A stretch of DNA of 64,000 nt from Chroococcidiopsis sp. CCMEE 29 (GCF_023558375.1 NZ_CP083761.1:2288001-2352000); one strand, 5' to 3'. Shown: positions 25,562-35,531, counted from the stretch's first letter. A program made the numbers and translations. The notes: generated by a model from the letters alone, not told the origin.

Positions 25562-28258
25562 ATGCAACCAATTCGTACATTTAATGTCTCTCCCTCCTTA
25601 CCGCCACGGCTCGAACCCTTACGGCGGCTAGCCTATAACCTGCAATGGGACTGGAACGTTGAAGCCAAAGACTTGTTTCGTCGCCTAGACCCCGACCTTT
25701 GGGAATCCAGCCACCACAACCCCGTCTTGCTGCTGGGCAACATCAGTCAAGCACGGCTACAAGAAGCAGCGGAAGACGAAGGCTTGCTGGCTCAGATGGA
25801 CAGGGCAGCCCGTCAGTTAGAAGAATACCTGCATGAGCGCACTTGGTATGACAAGAATAGGGGTCAGGGGTCAGGGGTCAGGGGTCAGGAGACCAAAGAA
25901 TCCACCCCCTCGCCCCTTTCTGAGTGCTATGCTTATTTTTCGGCAGAATTTGGTCTGGTAGATTGCTTGCCGATCTACTCTGGTGGCTTAGGTGTTCTGG
26001 CAGGCGATCATCTTAAATCTGCTAGCGACCAGGGGTTACCGCTTGTCGGTGTAGGCTTACTCTACCAGCAAGGCTACTTTGCCCAGTATCTCAACGCTGA
26101 TGGCTGGCAGCAGGAACGCTACCCGATTAACGACTTCTACAATATGCCCTTGCACCTGGAGCGCAATCCTGATGGTTCGGAGTTGCGAATTGCCGTAGAT
26201 TATCCAGGTCGCACCGTCTATGCCAGAGTATGGCGAGTGCAGGTAGGAACGGTGCCACTGTACATGCTGGACACCAATATCGAACCTAACAATTCTTACG
26301 ACCAAAACATCACCGATCAGCTGTATGGTGGCGACATCGATATGCGTATCCACCAAGAAATCATGCTGGGCATTGGTGGAGTAAGGATGCTGAAGGCACT
26401 AGGACTGAATGTAACAGCGTACCACATGAATGAGGGGCACTCGGCGTTCTTGGCGCTGGAGCGTATCCGGATGTTGATGCAGGAGGAGAGGCTAGATTTT
26501 GCCACAGCTAAACAAGTAGTCGCTGCGAGTAATCTCTTCACGACCCACACGCCGGTACCAGCTGGGATTGATTTGTTTCCCCCGGATAAAGTCTTGTACT
26601 ACCTGGGACGCTATGCCGACATTTTTGGGTTGTCAAGAGACCAACTTCTAGGGTTAGGACGTGAAAATACAGGTGATTTAACCGCGCCTTTCAGTATGGC
26701 AGTTCTGGCACTGAAGATGGCAACATTTACCAATGGTGTCGCCCAGCTGCACGGGATGGTGTCGCGTGAGATGTTTCAGAGTTTATGGCGGAATCTACCA
26801 AAAGAGGAAGTGCCAATTACGGCGATTACGAATGGCGTTCATGCCCGTAGTTGTGTTGCCAAATCAACTCAGGAGTTGTACGACCGCTACTTGGGTCCCA
26901 ATTGGTCGTCAGCACCAGCAGAGAACCCTTTGTGGGAGCGGATGAATGCGATTCCCGATGAGGAATTGTGGCGAAATCACGAGCGCTGCCGGTTGGACAT
27001 GATTGTGTATGTGCGGGATCATTTAGTGAAGCATTTGCGCGATCGCGGTGCTTCCCCGCTTGAAATTACCGAAGCGCAAGAAGTGCTTGACCCCTTCGCT
27101 TTAACCATTGGGTTTGCCCGTCGCTTTGCCACCTACAAGCGGGCAACCTTATGGATGCGCGATTTGGAGCGGATTAAGCGGATTTTGGGAAATAGAAACC
27201 GCAAGGTGCAATTCGTCATTGCTGGTAAAGCCCATCCTAAAGATATTCCGGGTAAGGAATTGATCCGCGAAATCAACCACTTCATCCGCGACCAAGGATA
27301 TGAAAAGCAGATAGTGTTTGTACCCAACTACGACATTCATGTGGCACGGTTGCTGGTTGCCGGTTGTGATGTGTGGCTCAACACACCCCGCCGTCCGAGA
27401 GAAGCTTCTGGTACGAGTGGGATGAAGGCTGCAATGAATGGGTTGCTGAATCTGAGTGTGCTAGATGGCTGGTGGGACGAGGCAGATTATGTTCGCACTG
27501 GTTGGGCAATTGGCAATGGTGAAATCTATAACGACCCTACTTACCAGGATGAGGTGGAGGCAAACGCCCTGTATGACTTGATTGAGCAGGAAGTAATGCC
27601 TGTGTTCTACGAGCGAGATGCTGATGGGTTGCCGCGGCGGTGGATTGACAAAATGAAGGATGCTATCCGGTTAAATTGTCCATTTTTTAATACGGCACGG
27701 ATGGTGCGGGATTATGCGCTGCGGGGCTATTTCCCAGCAAGCGATCGCTTCTTCACTCTAACCGCTAACGACTACGCCCCAGCTAAGGAGTTAGCACAGT
27801 GGAAGGCGAATCTGGTCGAGCATTGGTTCAACATCAAAATCGAAGACATTGATATCTCTGAGCCAGCTGAAATCCAGGTGAATAGAACCATTGCCGTCAA
27901 AGCCAGAGTGAATTTGGCAACTCTGACTCCAGATGATGTGCAGATAGAACTCTATCAAGGTTCTGTTGATGCAACTGGGGAGATTGTCCACGGCATTCCG
28001 GTTGTGATGGACTTCCAGGGCGAGGATCAACAGGGTCGTAGCATTTACACGGCTAACATCACTTATACTCATTCTGGTTTGCAGGGCTTGTCTCTACGGG
28101 TGTTGCCGAAACACCCATACCTATCCAGTTCGTATGAGCCGAGGTTAGTTCTCTGGGCAACCGATCCTAATACTGTACGAGTACACACTCTAGACTCACA
28201 ATCGAGTGGGGATGATGTAACCAGCAGCGCGATCGCCCAGCATCCAGTTGCGCTCTAA
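25562..28258 (+). CDS. glgP: Alpha-glucan (glycogen) phosphorylase, DUF3417-containing type
   Basis: Protein of 898 aa that releases glucose-1-phosphate from glycogen. Residues about 10-115 form the N-terminal DUF3417 segment (LRRLAYNLQWDWN). The phosphorylase core has AEFGLVDCLPIYSGGLGVLAGDH, YHMNEGHSAFLALERIR, THTPVPAGID, and the PLP-lysine region EASGTSGMKAAMNG; the C-terminal beta domain is present. An in-frame insertion of about 20 residues (RGQGSGVRGQE and more) follows DUF3417; it comes from four GGGGTCA heptamers. Length otherwise fits the family of short bacterial/archaeal-type glucan phosphorylases. Confidence 0.93.
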   Translation: MQPIRTFNVSPSLPPRLEPLRRLAYNLQWDWNVEAKDLFRRLDPDLWESSHHNPVLLLGNISQARLQEAAEDEGLLAQMDRAARQLEEYLHERTWYDKNRGQGSGVRGQETKESTPSPLSECYAYFSAEFGLVDCLPIYSGGLGVLAGDHLKSASDQGLPLVGVGLLYQQGYFAQYLNADGWQQERYPINDFYNMPLHLERNPDGSELRIAVDYPGRTVYARVWRVQVGTVPLYMLDTNIEPNNSYDQNITDQLYGGDIDMRIHQEIMLGIGGVRMLKALGLNVTAYHMNEGHSAFLALERIRMLMQEERLDFATAKQVVAASNLFTTHTPVPAGIDLFPPDKVLYYLGRYADIFGLSRDQLLGLGRENTGDLTAPFSMAVLALKMATFTNGVAQLHGMVSREMFQSLWRNLPKEEVPITAITNGVHARSCVAKSTQELYDRYLGPNWSSAPAENPLWERMNAIPDEELWRNHERCRLDMIVYVRDHLVKHLRDRGASPLEITEAQEVLDPFALTIGFARRFATYKRATLWMRDLERIKRILGNRNRKVQFVIAGKAHPKDIPGKELIREINHFIRDQGYEKQIVFVPNYDIHVARLLVAGCDVWLNTPRRPREASGTSGMKAAMNGLLNLSVLDGWWDEADYVRTGWAIGNGEIYNDPTYQDEVEANALYDLIEQEVMPVFYERDADGLPRRWIDKMKDAIRLNCPFFNTARMVRDYALRGYFPASDRFFTLTANDYAPAKELAQWKANLVEHWFNIKIEDIDISEPAEIQVNRTIAVKARVNLATLTPDDVQIELYQGSVDATGEIVHGIPVVMDFQGEDQQGRSIYTANITYTHSGLQGLSLRVLPKHPYLSSSYEPRLVLWATDPNTVRVHTLDSQSSGDDVTSSAIAQHPVAL
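25860..25887. repeat. Heptamer repeat GGGGTCA x4 inside glgP
   Basis: Four perfect tandem GGGGTCA units lie within the coding frame of glgP between two domains and are translated as RGQGSGVRGQ. Twenty-eight bases alone would shift the frame, so flanking bases came with the insertion. The same kind of heptamer is typically intergenic. Confidence 0.85.
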
Positions 28259-28345
28259 GCCCTAGTACCACCAGTGCGCTACTACATAAGCACAGATCAG
28301 ACTATCTAGCTGATCTTCAACTGCTTTAAGGGCAGCCTGAAGCCG

Positions 28346-28370
28346 AGCATGGGGGGGCGACTCCCATGCT
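28346..28370. terminator. Hairpin between convergent glgP and PDH E2
   Basis: AGCATGGG at 28346-28353 pairs with CCCATGCT at 28363-28370 across a 9-base loop. It sits between two genes that converge, 88 bp past the glgP stop and 24 bp from the E2 stop, so it could end transcription from either side. No strong T-run follows. Confidence 0.5.
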
Positions 28371-28393
28371 TAGGTTAACGGCTTGTATCCTAA

Positions 28394-29725
28394 TTACTGG
28401 GTCAAAGATTGAGAATTCGTCTCAATCAACTTCGCTAGATCCTGCAAGAAGGCAGCAGCATGAGCACCGTAAATAATCCGATGGTCACAAGTAATATTCA
28501 CCTGCATCTGTTGCCGTACACCAAACATGCCGTCAGCTGTTGCCACAACTTGAGGTCGTGATGCGCCGATCGCCAAGATTGAACCCTGTCCAGGCGGCAA
28601 AATCGCATCAAATCGATCTACGCCAAACATCCCCAAATTCGACAGCGTAAACGTGCCGCTGTTGTACTCTTCTGGTTGCAGCTGCTTAGCTCTAGCACGG
28701 TCTACCAAAGCTTTCCAATTACGTGATAAAGAATATATATCTTCCCGATCTGCATTCTGCAACACTGGCGTAATCAATCCGCCATCATCCATTGCTACCG
28801 CCACAGAAATATTAATGCCAGTATGGTACTGAATCCCCTGCTCTGTATAACTAGCATTAAGTAGAGGATGTTTCTGCAACGTCACCGCTACAGCTTTTGC
28901 CAGTAGCGCTGTCATCGTTACACCCTTCGACTTAATCTGTTTGTAAAGCTTGTCCAGCTCGTCAATGGTAATGGTGTAGCCGACATGGTAGGTTGGTACC
29001 TGCAAGCTGGCTACCATATTCCGCACCACCGCATTTTGCAGTGTGTTCAGAGGCACGACTTGACCAGGAACTGCTGCAACAGGGGCTGGAATTTGTGCTG
29101 GCTTAGCTGCTGGTGCAGGAGGGGGAGGTGCGACAGGCTTGCTTGTTGGCGCTGGGACTGTTGTTGTACTGGGTTGCTTGCCCTTATTAGCAGCCGCCTC
29201 TACATCTTCGGCAACAATTCGACCATAGGGACCACTGCCTTTGATATTACTCAAATCAACTTTGAGTTCCTTTGCCAACTTCCGGGCGCGGGGTGAAACG
29301 ATAGTTCGCCCGTTATTTCTGTTCGAGCCGTTTTGAGACTCATTTGCTCTAGTGCTGGCTGAGGCAGGTGTTTCGACTGTAGCTGAGATATCAGCCATCT
29401 GTCCTGGAGAAGTGGTAGCCTCTTCTGTAGTAGCTTGGCTAGCACCGCCAGAGTTTGTTTGTTGTTGTGCAGTTTCTATTTCAGCTTCTGTTTCTGCAAC
29501 TAGGGCAATCGCGTCTCCCACTGGGGCAACTTCACCTGCCTGCACAAGGATAGTCGCAATATAGCCCTCGTAGAAGGACTCCACATCCATGTCTGCCTTA
29601 TCAGATTCGACAACCACCACTGTTTCGCCTTTTTCTACCTTGTCACCAGGTGATTTGACCCAAGAGACAATTTTGCCTTCGGTCATCGTGGAACTAAGAG
29701 CGGGCATGAAGACTTCGTGAATCAT
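28394..29725 (-). CDS. pdhC: Pyruvate dehydrogenase E2, dihydrolipoamide acetyltransferase
   Basis: Protein of 443 aa. One lipoyl domain (residues 1-80) has the lipoylated Lys43 in ESDKADMDVES. A long Ala/Pro/Gln linker, the peripheral subunit-binding domain (about 140-180, SPRARKLAKEL) and a second Pro-rich linker follow. The C-terminal catalytic domain has the active His in CDHRIIYGAHAAAFLQ; Tyr-Gly replaces the usual Asp-Gly, as in plastid E2. It transfers acetyl from lipoate to CoA. It is transcribed alone on the minus strand; E1 and E3 genes are not in the window. Confidence 0.93.
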   Translation of the reverse strand: MIHEVFMPALSSTMTEGKIVSWVKSPGDKVEKGETVVVVESDKADMDVESFYEGYIATILVQAGEVAPVGDAIALVAETEAEIETAQQQTNSGGASQATTEEATTSPGQMADISATVETPASASTRANESQNGSNRNNGRTIVSPRARKLAKELKVDLSNIKGSGPYGRIVAEDVEAAANKGKQPSTTTVPAPTSKPVAPPPPAPAAKPAQIPAPVAAVPGQVVPLNTLQNAVVRNMVASLQVPTYHVGYTITIDELDKLYKQIKSKGVTMTALLAKAVAVTLQKHPLLNASYTEQGIQYHTGINISVAVAMDDGGLITPVLQNADREDIYSLSRNWKALVDRARAKQLQPEEYNSGTFTLSNLGMFGVDRFDAILPPGQGSILAIGASRPQVVATADGMFGVRQQMQVNITCDHRIIYGAHAAAFLQDLAKLIETNSQSLTQ

Positions 29726-29937
29726 GGGGTGGTTATCCTAAGGCAGTAATCGATTAACTTTAATAACTAAGCCAAATTGAATTGTATCTTGAGCAGAGGC
29801 TCTGGAACTATCAGACCTTGCAGGGGTCTATAAATTTGTATTGCCGATAACTATAAAACTCCTAATCTTCTTAACTGGCATCACAAAGCGCTTAGTGTTG
29901 CAGGCTAGCGCTGAAAGAATTTTGCTGTAAAACCCTG

Positions 29938-30417
29938 ATGGCTAGCAAGCTTAAATTTTTCTTGGCAGTGACAGCAGGTATGGCTGCCACTGCTGCCGCT
30001 GGAGCCTATATCATCGGTTGTTCTCCGCCTGCACCCACACATAATAGTGTCAATGCACCCGGCCAGCAAACTAACCGAGCTAACTACAAATTTATCCCTT
30101 TAGAAACTATCAAATCTTCTCAACAGGGTAACGACCCTGGAGCGATCGCGCTTGAGGCATTTAGTAGCATGGAATCTGAAAGCAGATTGCGGGAGTTAAG
30201 GGTGGAATATCCCCAACCAAATCTGGCTGTTGTCATTATTACCCAAACAGGGCTGCTGGATGACTCGATTGCTGGTATCAGATATCGGGTAGAGCTAATA
30301 TCGACCTCTGAATCAGCCCAGACAGGCAAAGAGTGGAAGATTGTCTGGGCTGGCTGGCAGGTGAAGTGCTACCCTGGGCGGGGACACCAGGATTGGTCAA
30401 CCAAAGAGTGCGTGTAA
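29938..30417 (+). CDS. Conserved hypothetical lipoprotein
   Basis: Protein of 159 aa with a signal sequence ending in a lipobox (AYIIGC, Cys28), so it is probably an envelope lipoprotein. A spacer rich in Pro/Asn/Gln precedes a small domain that begins PGAIALEAFSSMESES and contains WKIVWAGWQVKCYPGRG. I do not recognise a known family beyond a generic cyanobacterial lipoprotein. It is divergent from the E2 gene (212 bp apart) and converges on ylqD with a one-base gap. Confidence 0.75.
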   Translation: MASKLKFFLAVTAGMAATAAAGAYIIGCSPPAPTHNSVNAPGQQTNRANYKFIPLETIKSSQQGNDPGAIALEAFSSMESESRLRELRVEYPQPNLAVVIITQTGLLDDSIAGIRYRVELISTSESAQTGKEWKIVWAGWQVKCYPGRGHQDWSTKECV

Positions 30418-30418
30418 A

Positions 30419-30913
30419 TTAAATTTCACCGCGAATTTCTTCCACAATTCCATCACGCAACAGAACTTCGACTTGCAACTTGCTAATCAGGTCATCACCC
30501 GGTTCGATGCTGAAAAAGCCTTCTAGCTGAAATTGGTTGACTTCCTGCCCCAGTTCTAGTAACTGCACTTGCTGGAGATTTTGCAGACTCTGATTCTTCT
30601 GCTCTAGTAGTTCACTTTTCTTCTGATTGACCTGGAGTTGGATATTGTCAATTTGTTGCAGGGTTTGGGGACCAGGAGGTTGCAGACTCTGTTTTTGAAT
30701 TTCGGCGATCGCCCGTTGTCCTTGTATGTCTAGCTGTTGCAATTGTTGATCGATTTGGTTGATTTGAGCCTGGAGTTGCTGCTGTATTTCGTCCCTCCAA
30801 CGGGGAGTGACAATTACCTTAATGTTAACGGCTCGCTTTAGCAGCATTTGGCGGTTAGGGAGATCCATACGCATTTTGCGTTCGCTGTAGAGTTGGAGAG
30901 TGAGATCACTCAA
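30419..30913 (-). CDS. YlqD-family protein
   Basis: Protein of 164 aa resembling YlqD: a beta-rich N-terminus (LLKRAVNIKVIVTPRWRDEIQ), a long Gln-rich helical middle and a C-terminal beta segment (FFSIEPGDDLISKLQVEVLLRDGIVEEI). Function is unknown; cyanobacterial relatives often accompany acyl-CoA synthetase genes. The frame overlaps the end of the upstream synthetase gene by 8 bp, so translation is probably coupled. A later ATG, about 13 codons in, is an alternative start nearer the conserved part. Confidence 0.75.
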   Translation of the reverse strand: MSDLTLQLYSERKMRMDLPNRQMLLKRAVNIKVIVTPRWRDEIQQQLQAQINQIDQQLQQLDIQGQRAIAEIQKQSLQPPGPQTLQQIDNIQLQVNQKKSELLEQKNQSLQNLQQVQLLELGQEVNQFQLEGFFSIEPGDDLISKLQVEVLLRDGIVEEIRGEI

Positions 30914-32960
30914 ACATCCCGTTAATGATATCGTGATAGCGATCCATGACGACGTGTCGCCGAATTTTCAGCGTTTGTGTCATCATGCCGTTTTCAATTG
31001 AAAATGGTTCCAAAACTAATCTGAATGGACCAATGCGGTCATCTGCGCGGTAGCCTGGACGGTTTGGCACTTCTCGATTCAATTCTTGCCGGAATAAGTC
31101 TTGGACGATTTTACTATCAAGATTTATTTCTTGTAGGGGTGAGGGGTGAGGGGTGAGGTGTCCCTCTCCCCCTGCTTCCCCTGCTTCCCCTGCTTTCTTG
31201 CTTGTTACCTCTTCCGGTAGACGCAGATACAGGTTTTGATTAGCTGCCCACTGTTGCAAAGTTTCCAGATTGGGGACAATCAAGGCTCCCAGCGATCGCT
31301 GATCTTGTCCCACCAGCGTAATCTGGTCAATATATGGGCTCCGCAGACAAGCATCCTCAATCGGCTGCGGCTCGATATTTTCCCCATTCGTTAGTACAAT
31401 CGTATCCTTAGCCCGTCCAGTTAGCACGATGTCATTTTCAGGTGTTAGCCAACCTAGATCGCCTGTATCAAACCAACCTTCGGAGTCGATTGCTTTAGCC
31501 GTTGCTTCAGGATTTTGATAGTAACCCTGCATAATCTGTGGTCCCCGCACTAGAACGAGACCCCGCTGACCTATTGGCAGAGGCTGACGGGTTTCAGGGT
31601 CAACAATCCGAATTTCTGTCCCAGGAATCGGCTGTCCAGATGAACCTCGCAGATTGCGCCAAGGGCGACGGGCGTTAGTAACAGGAGAAGTCTCCGTCAA
31701 GCCGTAACCCACTAGGATTTCAATGCCGACAATTTCAAAAAAGTTCTCGAGATGCATTGCCAGAGAGCCACCGCCGCTGATGACTTGCTTGATGTTTCCC
31801 CCAGTTGCCTCTCTTACCTTTCTATAGACCAGTCGATCCGCCAAGGCATGTAAGGGCGCTAGGGCAGCTGTTTGAACTTCTGCTTTCAGTCTTTGCCCAA
31901 CGGAGGGATGCAGATTGTCTAAACTTAGCCCCTGCATAATTCGCCGCGCTTTAATGTAGCGCTGACTTAAGTCTAGTAGCGAGTCAACTAATCGCTGTTT
32001 GTTAGCGGGTTGTTCGCGGAACTGCTTCTGCACCCCCTCATAAATAGATTCCCACAGCCGAGGTACACCCACCATGAAATGGGGTTTAAATTCCTTCAAG
32101 TCTCGTTTTACTTGGCGAATGTTGGTGTAAATCTGGGTGCAACCTTGAGAAAGTAAGAAATACTCTGCTGCTCGTTCGTAGACATGCCAGGTGGGAAGGA
32201 GGCTGAGGATGCGATCGCCCTTTTGCGGTTGCACCACAACTCCCAGTGTTGTAACTTGGTGCAGCAAGTTCCCATGACTCAACATCACTCCCTTTGGTTT
32301 GCCAGTCGTACCGGAGGTGTACATCAGGGTAGCCAACATCTCCCGGTTTTGCTTAACTGGTTGTGGAGGATGATCTGAGCCAATTGCCAGCAGCGCTGAG
32401 TAGTTCACAATCTTCAGGGTTTCGTTTTGATCTAGCTCTTCATCTGAGAGCAAGACCACTAGCTTAATCGGGAGAGAGTGGAGGCGATCGCTCAGCTTCC
32501 GGAGTGTCTTATAGTCTTCAACTACTAAAGCTGTACTGCCACTATTTGCCAGGATAAATAACAGTTCTTCCTTCTCTGCCTGAGCGCTACGCACCACACC
32601 AACTGCCCCAGCTGCCATAATTCCCTGGTCTGCAATTATCCAGCGGGGGCTATTGTCCGCAACCAAGGCAACGCGAGGGGGCAAAGCCCCCGCTTCGCTA
32701 ACGCCCGTCTGTACCCCCAACTCCTGCAACCCACCGGCAAACTGCTGAATTTTTTGATACAGCTGGCTATAGGTTACAACTACTTCTGGCTCGGCATGAG
32801 GGTTTTTGAGGGCAATAGTATCTCCAAATCGTTTTTGCGCCAGAGCCCAGATTTCTGGCAGTGACTCTACTGAGGAGTAATCCACCATTCGCTTTAGGTT
32901 GAGGCGTTCTCGCTCAGTAAAGTTAAAAGAAAAGTTAGGGGCAGGGTGGTTTTTCAACAT
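30906..32960 (-). CDS. Long-chain acyl-CoA/acyl-ACP synthetase (AMP-binding)
   Basis: Protein of 684 aa of the ANL superfamily. The AMP motif is YTSGTTGKPKGVMLSHGN, with LVGYGLTETSPV and SEGWFDTGDLG further on; GRAKDTIVLTNGENIEP is the hinge region typical of long-chain fatty acid ligases. In cyanobacteria the single Aas enzyme activates free fatty acids, mainly as acyl-ACP, for recycling. An extra Gly/Ala/Glu-rich and Pro-rich segment of about 22 residues (KKAGEAGEAGGEGHL...) lies in the C-terminal part and is encoded by intergenic-type repeats. It could also charge a lipopeptide starter, but nothing here links it to the NRPS cluster. Confidence 0.88.
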   Translation of the reverse strand: MLKNHPAPNFSFNFTERERLNLKRMVDYSSVESLPEIWALAQKRFGDTIALKNPHAEPEVVVTYSQLYQKIQQFAGGLQELGVQTGVSEAGALPPRVALVADNSPRWIIADQGIMAAGAVGVVRSAQAEKEELLFILANSGSTALVVEDYKTLRKLSDRLHSLPIKLVVLLSDEELDQNETLKIVNYSALLAIGSDHPPQPVKQNREMLATLMYTSGTTGKPKGVMLSHGNLLHQVTTLGVVVQPQKGDRILSLLPTWHVYERAAEYFLLSQGCTQIYTNIRQVKRDLKEFKPHFMVGVPRLWESIYEGVQKQFREQPANKQRLVDSLLDLSQRYIKARRIMQGLSLDNLHPSVGQRLKAEVQTAALAPLHALADRLVYRKVREATGGNIKQVISGGGSLAMHLENFFEIVGIEILVGYGLTETSPVTNARRPWRNLRGSSGQPIPGTEIRIVDPETRQPLPIGQRGLVLVRGPQIMQGYYQNPEATAKAIDSEGWFDTGDLGWLTPENDIVLTGRAKDTIVLTNGENIEPQPIEDACLRSPYIDQITLVGQDQRSLGALIVPNLETLQQWAANQNLYLRLPEEVTSKKAGEAGEAGGEGHLTPHPSPLQEINLDSKIVQDLFRQELNREVPNRPGYRADDRIGPFRLVLEPFSIENGMMTQTLKIRRHVVMDRYHDIINGMFE
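31134..31200. repeat. Heptamer and CTGCTTCCC repeats inside the acyl-CoA synthetase gene
   Basis: The + strand carries GGGGTGA units followed by CCCCTGCTT units, within the coding frame of the minus-strand synthetase. The same words occur between genes at 33521-33572 and 60130-60216, so this looks like intergenic repeat DNA captured in frame. Confidence 0.8.
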
Positions 32961-33234
32961 AACTCAATCGCCTCAAAAGTCAATTGGTTGTTGTTTACAC
33001 ATTACTCTGCTATTGCAGCAATATAACTATCTGACGTGGACAGAATTGCTTCCGGCTATTAGAAAATTGCCTAAAAGCTCTAGATTCAGTTGTTACGCAG
33101 TTTTAGTAACAAATCTTATCTTCAGGTTAGTTTATATGAGTTAAAAGTAACTTAAAACGACCATTGTACTCCATTTTAGTGATTTTGCTTCACACTAAAT
33201 TTATAGAGATACATAAATAGAGGAAGCTAGAAAT

Positions 33235-33384
33235 ATGGATTTTATTACTTGTTTACTGCTGACGCTGATTAGTGCTGTACTCTGCATCACGCTACCCAAG
33301 TTTTTATCATTGATGCTTGCTGCCAAAGCCAAGCGCACCGCTCCAGTGCAACCTACCTTAACGCTACAAACAGAGAATAGCTAG
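33235..33384 (+). CDS. Small single-pass membrane protein (49 aa)
   Basis: ATG at 33235 follows AGAGGAAG at good spacing. The product begins MDFITCLLLTLISAVLCITL, a membrane helix, continues with KFLSLMLAAKAKR, and ends with a polar tail before TAG. I do not recognise it. The clear ribosome site and the helix-then-basic pattern (inside-positive) support a real gene. It lies alone between the divergent synthetase start and the end of mnmG. Confidence 0.5.
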   Translation: MDFITCLLLTLISAVLCITLPKFLSLMLAAKAKRTAPVQPTLTLQTENS

Positions 33385-33520
33385 CGAATTCAATTCGCAG
33401 CTATACAAACAAAGTCCGCCTCTATGGACTAACAGTCTAAAAGCCTGCCTAGGCAAATTTTGTCAGTATAACCCTAGACTTCTAGCCTGAGGGGCAACTT
33501 TACTCACTTCTTTCTACTCT

Positions 33521-33572
33521 TTCTGCCTCCCCTGCCTCCCCTGCTCCCTCGCCTCTCGCCCCTCGCCCCTCA
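33521..33572. repeat. CTGCCTCCC / CGCCCCT repeats
   Basis: Imperfect tandem TGCCTCCCC and TCGCCCC words upstream of the mnmG stop, in intergenic DNA. They are the same class as the repeats found inside the synthetase gene. Confidence 0.7.
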
Positions 33573-33605
33573 ATGGGTAATCTTTGGGCGCAAAGAGAGT
33601 AAATC

Positions 33606-35531
33606 TTATGCCAGGGCTGGCGATTCACTTGGAGTGGAGGTACGAGAACGCAACTCTAGGTAGACTAGTAAGGCATTGACATCAGCGGGGTTAACCCCAC
33701 CAATACGCGCAGCTTGACCAACGGTTAGCGGTTTTACCTTTGCCAGTTTTTCCCTTGCCTCTTTGGAAAGCGTATCAATTGAAGCATAATCTAGGTTTGG
33801 AGGCAGCTGGCGATTTGCTTGGCGAGTAATCTGATCTATTTGATTCTGCTGACGCTGGAGATAACCAGAGTATTTGATGTCAATCTCAGCCCCTTCTTTT
33901 TCAGCTGAGTTGAGATGAGGATTACCCAGTTCGTAGCGCTCCAGATCGACATAGTGGAAACCAGGACGGCGCAGCAAGTCAGCTAAGGTAATTGAACCTT
34001 TAATTGCTTGCTGGGTATCAGTTTCGATCGCTTGTCCCAGTGGCTCATGCTCTTTCAGCCGCGTAGCGTAAAGCCGTTCTTTTTCCGCCGTAATATTCGC
34101 CTGTTTGCGCGTATATAGCTCCCATCTGCGGTCATCAATTAGACCCACCTGCCGTCCCAAGGGTGTCAAGCGCTGATCGGCATTATCTGAACGCAGCAGC
34201 AACCGATACTCAGAGCGGCTCGTCAGCATCCGGTAAGGCTCTCGCAGGTCTTTTGTACACAGGTCATCAACCAGCGTCCCAATATAACTTTGCTCGCGAG
34301 GAAACACAATCATTTCCTGATGACGGGCATATCGAGCTGCATTAATCCCCGCTACAATTCCTTGGGCGGCTGCCTCTTCATAACCAGTGGTACCATTAAT
34401 TTGCCCAGCACAGAATAACCCCTCAATCCGCTTAGTCATCAGCGTGGGGTAGCACTGAGTTGCTGGCAGATAGTCATATTCAACCGCATAAGCTGGGCGG
34501 AGCATAAAGCAGTTTTCCAAACCAGGGAGCGATCGCAACATTTGCAGCTGAATTGCTTCTGGCAAGCCAGTCGAAAACCCTTGGATATACAGTTCTGGAA
34601 TACTCCGTCCTTCCGGTTCAATAAATATCTGATGGCTTTCCTTATCGGCAAAGCGGACAATTTTATCTTCAATGCTGGGACAATAACGAGGTCCCTTCGC
34701 CTCCACCCAACCGCCGTATACCGGAGATAGGTGCAAATTCTCCCGGATGATTTGGTGAGTTTTAGCAGTAGTGCGGGTGAGATAGCAAGGCATCTGCTCT
34801 CGTTCCACCCAAACATCTGGGTCAAAACTGAACCAGCGTACCCGATCGTCACCCGGTTGAGGTTCCAACTTGCTATAGTCGAGCGATCGCTTATCTACCC
34901 GTGCTGGTGTCCCAGTCTTCAACCGCCCCGTTTCAAAGCCTAGTTGATTCAATGTTTCTGTCAGTCCCTCGGCGGCAAATTCTCCTGCCCGTCCAGCTGG
35001 CATAGACTTGTTTCCAACCCAAATCCGACCACCCAGGAACGTGCCAGTAGTCAATACCACAGCTTTGCACTCAAACGCTACGCCAAAGTAAGTTTCCACC
35101 CCAATCACTTCATCATTGGTACCCAGCACCAAATCTGTAACCATACCTTCGCGGATTGTCAAGTTGTCCTGGTTCTCGACAATCCCTTTCATCAATGCTG
35201 CATATTCTCGCTTATCTGTCTGTGCCCGCAATGCCCAAACCGCTGGACCTCTGGAGGAGTTCAGCACTCGTTTTTGCAGGTAAGTGCGATCAGCCATTTT
35301 GCCAATTTCACCGCCCAGTGCATCTACTTCATGGGTTAGCTGAGATTTTGCAGGACCCCCGACTGCTGGGTTACACGGTTGCCAAGCGATTTTATCTAGG
35401 TTGAGAGTTAGCAGCAGGGTACGACAACCTAATCGTGCTGAGGCAAGGGCAGCTTCACAGCCTGAGTGGCCTGCGCCTACAACAATGACATCAAAAGCAT
35501 CTATGAATTGGACGGAGGTATGCGATCGCAT
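33606..35531 (-). CDS. mnmG: tRNA uridine-5-carboxymethylaminomethyl(34) synthesis enzyme MnmG
   Basis: Protein of 641 aa, normal for MnmG/GidA. It has the FAD-binding start [14 protein letters not shown], the conserved [15 protein letters not shown] stretch, the second FAD segment [12 protein letters not shown], and the C-terminal tRNA-binding domain ending in [19 protein letters not shown]. With MnmE it modifies the wobble uridine of tRNAs using FAD, glycine and methylene-THF. It stands alone here; the IS element lies 217 bp before its start, so it could affect the promoter region. Confidence 0.96.
   Translation of the reverse strand: MRSHTSVQFIDAFDVIVVGAGHSGCEAALASARLGCRTLLLTLNLDKIAWQPCNPAVGGPAKSQLTHEVDALGGEIGKMADRTYLQKRVLNSSRGPAVWALRAQTDKREYAALMKGIVENQDNLTIREGMVTDLVLGTNDEVIGVETYFGVAFECKAVVLTTGTFLGGRIWVGNKSMPAGRAGEFAAEGLTETLNQLGFETGRLKTGTPARVDKRSLDYSKLEPQPGDDRVRWFSFDPDVWVEREQMPCYLTRTTAKTHQIIRENLHLSPVYGGWVEAKGPRYCPSIEDKIVRFADKESHQIFIEPEGRSIPELYIQGFSTGLPEAIQLQMLRSLPGLENCFMLRPAYAVEYDYLPATQCYPTLMTKRIEGLFCAGQINGTTGYEEAAAQGIVAGINAARYARHQEMIVFPREQSYIGTLVDDLCTKDLREPYRMLTSRSEYRLLLRSDNADQRLTPLGRQVGLIDDRRWELYTRKQANITAEKERLYATRLKEHEPLGQAIETDTQQAIKGSITLADLLRRPGFHYVDLERYELGNPHLNSAEKEGAEIDIKYSGYLQRQQNQIDQITRQANRQLPPNLDYASIDTLSKEAREKLAKVKPLTVGQAARIGGVNPADVNALLVYLELRSRTSTPSESPALA

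Noticed and set aside
25860-25887. Heptamer arrays (also at 24657, 48941, 60130) as CRISPR
   Set aside because: Units of seven bases have no spacers and no cas genes lie nearby; these are simple tandem repeats.
28394-28480. HRIIYG in PDH E2 as a loss of the catalytic Asp-Gly
   Set aside because: Tyr-Gly at this place is normal in plastid and cyanobacterial E2 proteins.
34439-34852. 137-aa minus-strand frame within mnmG
   Set aside because: Second frame on the same strand as mnmG, with no conserved features.
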